From a virus: a stretch of 35,893 nt of DNA. Shown one piece after another: positions 9,049 through 15,237 of the stretch; positions within the stretch are counted from its first letter, which is position 1; the number at the start of each line of letters is the position of its first letter. A program made the translations under genes and the position numbers. The notes under the pieces were generated by a model. The model was not told the origin of the DNA, searched no databases, and saw only the letters and a program-made list of their open reading frames with translations. The stretch covers positions 1 through 35,893 of IMG/VR virus record IMGVR_UViG_3300033146_001169; one strand, 5' to 3'.

Positions 9049-9063
9049 AAAACAGTGAATTTG

Positions 9064-9438
9064 CTATTTTTTTATCGTATTATATGTATTAATTATAGTT
9101 TCTCTTGCACTCTCAAGAGTATCAAAATCAACTCGACCACTTTGTATATCTTTCAATACTTCAGTTGTTGAATCCCTTCTTGATGATCTACCGGAAATTA
9201 TCCATGCACTCAAAAGTAATCCTGCGGCCCATCGAACTTCTTCCATAGTTCCGATCTTATAAATCTTCTTCGCCAATTTCTTCAATATATTATCACGTTT
9301 ACGTACATTCTTTTTATTAACATCCAATTCATAATCATTATAATCAAAATTCTTGAATGATTTTATACGTGGAGTTTTAGTAAGTTTATTATCATCATAA
9401 TTATAATTAAAAGACGAATATCTCGGTTTATTTCTCAT
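9064..9438 (-). CDS. Hypothetical 124-aa protein in the head-core gene cluster
   Basis: Unrecognised. The N-terminal half is basic and rich in Asn/Tyr/Asp (YSSFNYNYDDNK), the middle strongly basic (KKNVRKRDNILKKLAKKIYK). A short hydrophobic stretch (WAAGLLLSAWIISG, about residues 70-83) could be a membrane or buried helix, and the C-terminus is an acidic amphipathic helix. It lies in the gene 21-22 interval where T4-like phages keep core and internal proteins, and shares the operon (1-nt gap to the next gene). It has no clear capsid-targeting start. A minor core or DNA-binding head protein would fit; the evidence is position only. Confidence 0.7.
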   Translation of the reverse strand: MRNKPRYSSFNYNYDDNKLTKTPRIKSFKNFDYNDYELDVNKKNVRKRDNILKKLAKKIYKIGTMEEVRWAAGLLLSAWIISGRSSRRDSTTEVLKDIQSGRVDFDTLESARETIINTYNTIKK

Positions 9439-9439
9439 A

Positions 9440-9754
9440 CTATTCTCCTGATGCCCCTATAAACATTTCTTCCATATCATCATAGTCATCAACTCCTCTT
9501 TTTACTAAAAAAGTGTATAGTAATCGTAAATCTTTTTCAGATAGATCCATGATTGATTTCTTTCGTCTTAATTTCTTCAATATTGTATACAACCGAGGAT
9601 CAATATTACCATCTACTTCATGACCCCATTCTTTTGCTGCCATAAGAAATTCATGTACACCGGGATACTTATTATTGATATAATCAAATCGTTTATCAAA
9701 TTCTGAATTTTTAAATAATGAATATTCAATTATAAGTTCTTTATATGATTTCAT
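9440..9754 (-). CDS. Predicted internal head protein with capsid-targeting start, 104 aa
   Basis: Begins MKSYKELIIE, which aligns with the T4 capsid-targeting sequence MKTYQEFIAE and provides an I-x-E cleavage site at residues 8-10. The remaining ~94 residues are a compact charged domain (FDKRFDYINNKYPGVHEFL, LYTILKKLRRKKSIMDLS, EKDLRLLYTFLVKRG) with an acidic end (DDYDDMEEMF). The mature function is unknown. Stop/start junction with the following internal protein is back to back. Together with the two genes that follow in coordinates it forms a small internal-protein cluster directly after the protease gene. Confidence 0.72.
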   Translation of the reverse strand: MKSYKELIIEYSLFKNSEFDKRFDYINNKYPGVHEFLMAAKEWGHEVDGNIDPRLYTILKKLRRKKSIMDLSEKDLRLLYTFLVKRGVDDYDDMEEMFIGASGE

Positions 9755-10222
9755 TTATTTCTCCATGACATTTAATGATTTTGATAACACACCATCAATA
9801 TCTCCATAAAATACATTTTTGCCTTTTATTTGTTTTTCATACTCTTTCATCAATTTATCTTTTTTATTGACTTTATCAATAATGCTAAAAAATACATATA
9901 AAGCAGCACGTTCACCAATATCAACAATCTTATCTGGATTGTTTTTTGCATACTTCTTTATTGTTTTTAGTCGTTTATACATATAATTCTTGACTTTCTT
10001 ACCAACATTTTTAAACTTATCTATCACCCCTTCATCAACAATATTGTCTTTCTTAGCCAATATCTCAAGTCTTCTGATCTCTTTATCAATTTCCTTTTTC
10101 ATTCTCTTATTCTTTCTTACAACAGCCATATAACGTAACTGTCCGGCAATAGCCTGAATAAGAAGAACCCCAAATATAATATCAAGTTCAGATTCTTGTA
10201 TGAATTGCTGATAAGTTTTCAT
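9755..10222 (-). CDS. Predicted internal head protein with capsid-targeting start, 155 aa
   Basis: Begins MKTYQQFIQE, differing from the T4 internal-protein tag MKTYQEFIAE at only two positions; gp21 cleavage is expected after residue 10. The mature part has a hydrophobic helix right after the tag (LDIIFGVLLIQAIAG), a very basic stretch (RKNKRMKKEIDKEIRR, KKVKNYMYKRLKTIKKYAK) and a mildly hydrophobic C-terminal helix. Basic charge fits a DNA-associated ejected protein, as in T4 IPI-IPIII. Its start codon overlaps the previous gene's stop by 4 nt. Shares the tag with the 157-aa neighbour but little else. Confidence 0.8.
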   Translation of the reverse strand: MKTYQQFIQESELDIIFGVLLIQAIAGQLRYMAVVRKNKRMKKEIDKEIRRLEILAKKDNIVDEGVIDKFKNVGKKVKNYMYKRLKTIKKYAKNNPDKIVDIGERAALYVFFSIIDKVNKKDKLMKEYEKQIKGKNVFYGDIDGVLSKSLNVMEK

Positions 10223-10692
10223 TTTTTTGGTTTAAAATATCCTGTATTTTTTATAAAATCATCAAGATTTTTCAAATATTTATCAACATATTCTTTATTA
10301 AACTTATCTTCTTCAACATATTTCATTTCTTTATCAATTTGATCAATTTTTTTATATACAACATTTCGCATAAAATTAGTAAAATTTCGAATAACATCAT
10401 GCCATTCTTCAGTATTTTTATTATAATGAAATTCTTTTTTATATTTATTAGTAATATACATAGATATGTCTTGTTCTTTCTCAAGATTATCAATTATAGC
10501 ATTTAAAGAATTTATATATTTATATGAAGAATTATCACTTGATATTACATCAAAAACATATTTTTTAGTTTTATTAAATTTCCATTTTTTTCTTAAATAT
10601 TTAAATGCTTTATAAAGAGAATATACAATAACTCCTCCAGATACAAGACCAGCACCATATTTTTCGTCTATAAATTGTTGATATGTTTTCAT
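10219..10692 (-). CDS. Predicted internal head protein with capsid-targeting start, 157 aa
   Basis: Begins MKTYQQFIDE, again nearly identical to the T4 tag, with a predicted gp21 cut after residue 10 (I-D-E). Then a short hydrophobic segment (AGLVSGGVIVYSLYKAF) and a long basic, helical domain (KYLRKKWKFNKTKKYVF, MYITNKYKKEFHYNKNTEEW, NVVYKKIDQIDKEMKYVEED). It follows the protease gene 21 with a one-base overlap (TAATG). The layout tag-hydrophobic helix-basic helices is shared with the 155-aa neighbour, so the pair may be diverged duplicates. No catalytic motif seen. Confidence 0.8.
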   Translation of the reverse strand: MKTYQQFIDEKYGAGLVSGGVIVYSLYKAFKYLRKKWKFNKTKKYVFDVISSDNSSYKYINSLNAIIDNLEKEQDISMYITNKYKKEFHYNKNTEEWHDVIRNFTNFMRNVVYKKIDQIDKEMKYVEEDKFNKEYVDKYLKNLDDFIKNTGYFKPKK

Positions 10693-11357
10693 TATTCCTT
10701 TATCCTATTCATCATTTTCTCAAATGCGATAAGAGTTATTTGCTCTTCAACCATAGAAAATCCGGTTTTACTTGCTTCGGAATCAATCTGTTTCTTTACA
10801 CGTTCAATAAACTCTTCATCATCGCCCATATAGAACTCTTTGCCTTCATAGATACCATTAACCCATGCTTCAGGCGCAGATGGATCAGAAACAACATCAA
10901 TAGTTGTCATATAATAATCTTCATTAACATATTTGGTTCCATCATCTTCACGAAGTGTACCAAGACCACGAGAAGAAACACCAAGCTGTACTCCATCTTC
11001 AATTAAACCACGAACAATTTTACCAAGTCCCTGTGAAGTTACTTGTGATTTTCCATACCAATTATTACCATCTTTTCGAAGTTCTTTAATAAAATGACAT
11101 GCACGTTCAGGATTAATAGATGGAGATTCTGGATGATTAAGTTCCCCAAGAGACCGATTCTTTGCAATATATTCTTTTTTATACCGTTCAACTTCTCGTT
11201 CAAGAATAGGGGAAGGATAAATTCGTCCATTACGATTTTTTTGTTCAGCCTGAAGAAATATTCCTTCAATAAAATATTTCTTTTTATTTGTTTCTGATTC
11301 AGTAATAACTTGAGCTTTCACATTATCAAAATTGTCTTCTGTAATTAAAAATGCCAT
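10692..11357 (-). CDS. 21: gp21-like prohead maturation protease
   Basis: Serine protease of the phage prohead protease family (T4 gp21, 212 aa). It cleaves capsid and core proteins after I/L-x-E. 221 residues. Catalytic motifs are seen: SLGELNHPESP with His75, and GVSSRGLGTL with the Ser at 128/129, then TIDVVSDPSAPEAWVNG, a highly conserved block. It is the enzyme expected to trim all tagged proteins in this window. Sits between the small core genes and gene 22, as in T4. Confidence 0.97.
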   Translation of the reverse strand: MAFLITEDNFDNVKAQVITESETNKKKYFIEGIFLQAEQKNRNGRIYPSPILEREVERYKKEYIAKNRSLGELNHPESPSINPERACHFIKELRKDGNNWYGKSQVTSQGLGKIVRGLIEDGVQLGVSSRGLGTLREDDGTKYVNEDYYMTTIDVVSDPSAPEAWVNGIYEGKEFYMGDDEEFIERVKKQIDSEASKTGFSMVEEQITLIAFEKMMNRIKE

Positions 11358-11367
11358 GTTAATTTCC

Positions 11368-11853
11368 TTATTGATTAAAATTTTTCTTAAAAGCTCTTAA
11401 TCCAATATCATATCCACCATTATCTAAATAATCTTTATATGCAATTTTCCATTCTTTATCACTCTGCGAAGATGTTCCTTTCTTAAAAGCTCTTAATCCA
11501 ATATCATATCCACCATTATCTAAATAATCTTTATATGCAATTTTCCATTCTTTATCATTTTTAGGATCTATATCACCTTTTTTACCATTTATAAGTCCAA
11601 GAAGTTCATTAATAATATCTTCGTTGATAGTTTTGGAAAATAAATAATCAAGAAGAACAGATTCACCTAAATCTCTTTCTCTTTTAAGAAGAGCAATAGC
11701 TTGCTTGACATGCTCATTATTTCCCGTATTAATACGTTCAAGCTCTTTTATAAGTTTATCAAATTTATCTTTATTTCTTGATTTTGTCTTTTCAGAGACA
11801 ATTGAAGAAAAATGACTCTCAAGCTTTTCTAATAAAATATCTTCGTTTTCCAT
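11368..11853 (-). CDS. 161-aa prohead-core-region protein with a duplicated C-terminal module
   Basis: Occupies the place of T4 genes 67/68 between portal and protease. N-terminal 110 residues are charged and helical and start MENEDILLEKLES, offering possible L-x-E sites. The C-terminus holds two copies of a ~26-residue unit (DKEWKIAYKDYLDNGGYD plus IGLRAFKK), period 32 residues. The two copies are identical at protein and DNA level over 78 bp, so the duplication is recent. The unit has no function I can name. A core protein is likely from position, but sequence similarity to gp68 is not evident to me. Confidence 0.75.
   Translation of the reverse strand: MENEDILLEKLESHFSSIVSEKTKSRNKDKFDKLIKELERINTGNNEHVKQAIALLKRERDLGESVLLDYLFSKTINEDIINELLGLINGKKGDIDPKNDKEWKIAYKDYLDNGGYDIGLRAFKKGTSSQSDKEWKIAYKDYLDNGGYDIGLRAFKKNFNQ
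11384..11557 (-). repeat. In-frame tandem duplication, period 96 bp
   Basis: Two 78-bp copies (11384-11461 and 11480-11557) without any mismatch, separated by an 18-bp non-repeated spacer. The period is 32 codons, so the reading frame is kept. Lies within the 161-aa gene. Confidence 0.95.
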
Positions 11854-11855
11854 TT

Positions 11856-12143
11856 TTATATTCCTTTTTGATGTTTAATATTCTCGTATTCAAGAACAAG
11901 ATTATATACTTTATCAATATTTCTTATATTATTATTTATAAGATTACTTATTTTGGCCTGATTATAAACATTTGTGTTTTTGTAAAAACGTTTTATAGAA
12001 GATAATTTTGATCCACTTATAGAAATCCCTTTTTCTTCAAATAAATTATCACTTTCCATCAATCGTTCAGTTCTACTCAAATCAAATTCTGGATTCTCTA
12101 AAACTTCACACATAAAAATAAAATCTTCATAAAGCGTAGCCAT
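11856..12143 (-). CDS. Hypothetical 95-aa head-core-region protein
   Basis: Unrecognised. Starts MATLYEDFIFMCEVLENPE, which loosely resembles a targeting tag (aromatic and acidic residues, V-L-E at 14-16) but is not a clear match. The middle has DLSRTERLMESDNLFEEKG with further L-x-E-like sites, the C-terminal half is helical and Asn-rich. Two bases separate it from both neighbours. A minor prohead-core component is a reasonable guess because all genes between 20 and 21 in T4 have that role. Confidence 0.68.
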   Translation of the reverse strand: MATLYEDFIFMCEVLENPEFDLSRTERLMESDNLFEEKGISISGSKLSSIKRFYKNTNVYNQAKISNLINNNIRNIDKVYNLVLEYENIKHQKGI

Positions 12144-12145
12144 GA

Positions 12146-12310
12146 TTATCTCCCAAAAATATCTCTTCCTACTTCTTTACGTTTATCCTGAATCATTCCC
12201 ATTACTCGTGAAGCAATTTCTTTATTAACAATATTTTTCAATTGAGATGGTTCTTTATTATTAATATGAGTAATAATTTGCTGTACATTATTTGCTTGTT
12301 CTTTTTTCAT
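12146..12310 (-). CDS. 54-aa protein, possible gp67-like core protein
   Basis: A short frame read directly from the sequence: begins MKKEQANNVQQIITHIN and ends KRKEVGRDIFGR. ATG overlaps the last base of the portal stop codon (TAATG), and ATCCTCC on the plus strand gives a good ribosome-binding site (GGAGGAT) in the portal 3' end. The pattern of its C-terminal half (IVNKEIASRVMGMIQDKRK) resembles the N-terminal helical part of T4 gp67, the small prohead core protein encoded directly after gene 20, but the acidic tail of gp67 is missing. Real gene likely, gp67 identity tentative. Confidence 0.7.
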   Translation of the reverse strand: MKKEQANNVQQIITHINNKEPSQLKNIVNKEIASRVMGMIQDKRKEVGRDIFGR

Positions 12311-13998
12311 TATTGATTATCCTCCTTTTTAACTGTTTGTGTTGCTGTTTTTTCCTTCGTCATTTTTTCTTCTTTTCGTTCATTTGCTCTTTCTTCTGGA
12401 GATGGAAAATCACTTTCTTCTGCATATGGACCATATGCACCCTGCTGTGCCATTATATCTTGACCAACATTACCAAAAGCCTGTGTTGTATCACGTTCTT
12501 CTTTTTCTTCATTACGCTGTTTCTCAAGTTCTTTAGCCTCTTCTTCTGTCTGCATCAAGATATTTGATCTGATATATTCCATAGAGTAATAACGTTCAAT
12601 CATCTGATCCATTGCTTCCACAACATCAATACGTTCTTTAAGCATTGCCAATTTCTTGAGTTCTGCAAAATGAGAATCTTCTTCCCATTGATACATGATA
12701 TGGGCTTCGATATTATCCCAATCATCAGAAGTAATAATCTTTTTCATTATAAGCTGTTTATATAACATATCAGAAAAAACACCACGAGAAAATCTACTAC
12801 GCAAACGATGAATAAATTTAGAAAATTTTACTTCTTCACGAGTAATTTCATTATCACGAGCAAGATTAAAAATAGAATTTTCACTATCAAGTCTTCCAAG
12901 AGGAACATTTAATGATTCATATAATTTATGTCTGAAATATGCAACATCATCCATTTCACCAAGATTATCTCCACCTTGAAGTGTATCAATTTCAGTACCC
13001 CGACCACCTTCTCTACGAGGCAACCAAAAGTCTTCAAGCATAGACATATATCGTTTTCCTTCATCAATTTGTCCTGTTTGTGTATTATACGCAATCTTAT
13101 TACGGTATCTATTCATAATAGAATTTAAATACTCTTCTGCTTTTGTTTTTGGAAGATTACCAACATCAATATAAAAAATACGTCTTTCAGGAGCACGCGC
13201 AACACGATATACAACAACAGAATCTTCCAACATAGCAAGTTGATTTGCTGGTTTAATTGCTTTATGAAGATGAGAAATAATCATCTTTCGTTGTGAATCC
13301 ATTAAACCAGAAGTTCCATAAGTAACAGATTCTTCTGTAAATTTAATAGCTTTTTCTAACTGAGAATAATTATAAGAACCAAGATGAGTTGCTTCTGTAA
13401 TTAAAGGAGGTTTATATACATAAAATATTTCAATATCTTCAATAATACCATCAGAATTTCTGGTTATATTTCTAATTTTCTTAATATAAAGAGAATCAAT
13501 ATGGACGATTTTTTGAATACCATCTTTAATTTTTTTTCCATCAATAATAAGATGAAAATAAATACGACCATCAATATACCACGATCTAAATAATTCATAT
13601 CCATAATCATTAAATTTCAGTAAATATAAGATATTATCAAATTCTTCAGCAATTTTTGTTTTTATTGATTCTGATAATTCAACATTATCCAAATTGATTT
13701 TTACAGGAAAAGGAACATTATCTTCATAAGTAACAGCATCATTAACAATTTCAGAAATAGCTTTATCAATTTCTGTACATTCAGCCATTTCTCGATAATT
13801 CTTAATTAAATTATATTCATCAGTATCAACAACACCAGAATCATAAACTTCAATAAAATGACCACCAAGAGGACCACTTGATATAATATCTCGCGTTCCT
13901 TCTTTATTTTCAGGAATTACTACCTGAACAACTCCTTTTTTATCATCCGGCGTATTCTTTTTTCTTTTTATTTCGAATCCAAACAATCCAAATCCCAT
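12310..13998 (-). CDS. 20: gp20-like portal vertex protein
   Basis: Twelve-subunit portal through which DNA is packed; docks terminase and neck. 562 residues (T4 gp20 524). Seen: the conserved NYREMAECTEIDKAISEIVN block, DYGYELFRSWYIDGR, a SGLMDSQRKMIISHLHKAIK region, MLEDSVVVYRVARAPERRIF and FWLPRREGGRGTEIDTLQGG, all hallmark gp20 stretches. The C-terminus has an extra charged, Gln/Glu-rich tail. Ribosome-binding site AAGGAGAGG 5 nt before the ATG. Preceded by a leader with two hairpins. Confidence 0.97.
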   Translation of the reverse strand: MGFGLFGFEIKRKKNTPDDKKGVVQVVIPENKEGTRDIISSGPLGGHFIEVYDSGVVDTDEYNLIKNYREMAECTEIDKAISEIVNDAVTYEDNVPFPVKINLDNVELSESIKTKIAEEFDNILYLLKFNDYGYELFRSWYIDGRIYFHLIIDGKKIKDGIQKIVHIDSLYIKKIRNITRNSDGIIEDIEIFYVYKPPLITEATHLGSYNYSQLEKAIKFTEESVTYGTSGLMDSQRKMIISHLHKAIKPANQLAMLEDSVVVYRVARAPERRIFYIDVGNLPKTKAEEYLNSIMNRYRNKIAYNTQTGQIDEGKRYMSMLEDFWLPRREGGRGTEIDTLQGGDNLGEMDDVAYFRHKLYESLNVPLGRLDSENSIFNLARDNEITREEVKFSKFIHRLRSRFSRGVFSDMLYKQLIMKKIITSDDWDNIEAHIMYQWEEDSHFAELKKLAMLKERIDVVEAMDQMIERYYSMEYIRSNILMQTEEEAKELEKQRNEEKEERDTTQAFGNVGQDIMAQQGAYGPYAEESDFPSPEERANERKEEKMTKEKTATQTVKKEDNQ

Positions 13999-14035
13999 AT
14001 CCTCTCCTTAAAAAACGATTTTTATAAATAATACT

Positions 14036-14068
14036 GTAGGTTGTCTTTAACTCCTTTTAGCAACCTAC
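14036..14068 (-). other. Leader hairpin before gene 20
   Basis: GTAGGTTG and CAACCTAC form a perfect 8-bp stem around a 17-nt loop that contains AAAAGGAG. It lies between the terminator-like hairpin and the gene 20 ribosome-binding site. Confidence 0.7.
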
Positions 14069-14100
14069 AAAAAAGGGGGAAAGTCAGTATGATTTCCCCC
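14069..14100 (-). terminator. Rho-independent terminator-like hairpin upstream of gene 20
   Basis: Minus strand GGGGGAAA, 10-nt loop, TTTCCCCC, followed by six T. Perfect 8-bp stem with five G-C pairs. It ends transcripts of the 19-73aa-91aa genes ahead of gene 20, but also sits at the expected start of transcripts from the late box at 14106-14113. Confidence 0.85.
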
Positions 14101-14105
14101 TTTCC

Positions 14106-14113
14106 TATTTATA
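14106..14113 (-). promoter_or_regulatory. Late promoter box ahead of gene 20
   Basis: Exact TATAAATA on the minus strand. A transcript starting 5-7 nt downstream would begin in the terminator-like stem, giving gene 20 a ~100-nt leader with two hairpins. It may be used only inefficiently. Confidence 0.55.
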
Positions 14114-14128
14114 TTTATTCATTACGAA

Positions 14129-14404
14129 TTATTCATCATTATCAATATCAACATCTTTTTTTACCTTCTTTGTTGTTTTCTTTTTTGATGTAGATACTTT
14201 TTTCTTTTTTGTGGATGTTTGTCTTTTTTCTGTAATATTTTTTTCCTTTTTAGGGATATATGTTACACCAGACATACATTGTATTACTACTTCTTGACCG
14301 TCTGGTTGTACTCTTACCCATCCTCGTGCATCTCCTATTATAGAAGACTTACCAGTTCCATCTTTTAACATCCAATCATTTGGTTGTGTTTTTGAAGTTC
14401 CCAT
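14129..14404 (-). CDS. Hypothetical 91-aa protein with Lys-rich tail
   Basis: Residues 1-55 form a small beta-rich domain (KTQPNDWMLKDGTGKSSIIG, ARGWVRVQPDGQEVVIQCMS, GVTYIP); the last ~35 residues are a Lys/Thr/Ser-rich tail (TSTKKKKVSTSKKKTTKK) ending DVDIDNDE. The globular part looks like small structural proteins that T4-like phages of other hosts carry near the tail tube, but I cannot name it. A basic tail suggests contact with DNA or RNA. It is followed by the terminator before gene 20. Confidence 0.7.
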   Translation of the reverse strand: MGTSKTQPNDWMLKDGTGKSSIIGDARGWVRVQPDGQEVVIQCMSGVTYIPKKEKNITEKRQTSTKKKKVSTSKKKTTKKVKKDVDIDNDE

Positions 14405-14420
14405 ATTTTTTTACCTATGT

Positions 14421-14642
14421 TTATTGTATTTTAAGCCATTCAGAAGCAGAAATTTCCATTGATCCTTCCGGTGCATCATCTATAAATTTTGTATCTGAAG
14501 GTAATCGCTTTTTAATTTTTTTAATTTGTGAAGAAGAACCAGATATAAGTACAGTCTGTTCTTCTCCACCATCTTTATATGAAAAAGCAATTGATTCTTC
14601 ATCAATAACATTATTCTTCATAAAATCGTTAAAAGTTATCAT
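14421..14642 (-). CDS. Hypothetical 73-aa protein, possible tagged head protein
   Basis: Starts MITFNDFMKNNVIDEES: the first seven residues echo the targeting tag (M-x-x-F-x-x-F) and an I-D-E site follows at 13-15, so packaging and cleavage are possible but less certain than for other members. The rest is a small domain with a GEEQTVLISGSSSQIKKIKK strand-helix pattern. Good ribosome-binding site (AAGGAG) 9 nt before the ATG, downstream of gene 19. Function unknown. Confidence 0.65.
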   Translation of the reverse strand: MITFNDFMKNNVIDEESIAFSYKDGGEEQTVLISGSSSQIKKIKKRLPSDTKFIDDAPEGSMEISASEWLKIQ

Positions 14643-14660
14643 TTAATTTCTCCTTAAAGA

Positions 14661-15167
14661 TTATGTAGTCTCTGCGGATTCCCAATAATTGTAATTAAAT
14701 GTAACCTCAAATTCCTCTACTTCATCGTTAGCATCAAAAGCAAGATCAATAGGAGCAAGCATTGTTGGAAACATATCTACAATATGATATGAATACAATT
14801 CTGCCCCATCTCTACCAAGCTGTGTAACCTGAGCATCTGAATATACATCACGAACACTTGCAAAACCAAGATTATCCTGATGTCCATTAATAGCATTCAT
14901 CCAAGATTCGACCAAACGACGAATTTCAAAATCTGTATCATTAAAAACAGTTACAGTCCATTCTTCAAAAATTCTATTACCCGGCACTTTAATTTGACGA
15001 CCAAGATAAGGAACATCAATTGCTTCTACATTAGATGCAGGAAGACTTGATGCCTTACAAAGAAATTCTAATTTACCACCAAGTTTTTCAGCTCTAACTT
15101 TATATAAATTAGGTCTTGCTCCTGAAATGAAAAAACCTTTAAAATCATTAATATTAAGTGATTCCAT
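14661..15167 (-). CDS. 19: gp19-like tail tube protein
   Basis: Forms the inner tube of the contractile tail. 168 residues (T4 gp19 163). Recognised: the N-terminal ANLYKV-type strand (RPNLYKVRAEKLGG), CKASSLPASNVEAIDVPYLG, RQIKVPGNRIFEEWTVTVFN, WMNAINGHQDNLGF, and the C-terminal VDMFPTMLAPIDLAFD motif followed by VEEFEVTFNYNYWE. Directly after the sheath gene, as in T4. Confidence 0.95.
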   Translation of the reverse strand: MESLNINDFKGFFISGARPNLYKVRAEKLGGKLEFLCKASSLPASNVEAIDVPYLGRQIKVPGNRIFEEWTVTVFNDTDFEIRRLVESWMNAINGHQDNLGFASVRDVYSDAQVTQLGRDGAELYSYHIVDMFPTMLAPIDLAFDANDEVEEFEVTFNYNYWESAETT

Positions 15168-15195
15168 ATATCTATCTCCTAAATTTTATTTTTAA

Positions 15196-15229
15196 AACAG
15201 AGAAATAAAAAATATATTATTTCCCTGTT
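15196..15229 (-). terminator. Hairpin between genes 18 and 19, probable weak terminator
   Basis: A 13-bp stem with one G-U pair (AACAGGGAAATAA with TTATTTCTCTGTT) around an 8-nt loop, followed by TTAAAAATAAAATTT. The broken U-tract suggests partial termination or mRNA processing, setting the sheath-to-tube ratio. Confidence 0.6.
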
Positions 15230-15237
15230 ATTATTTA

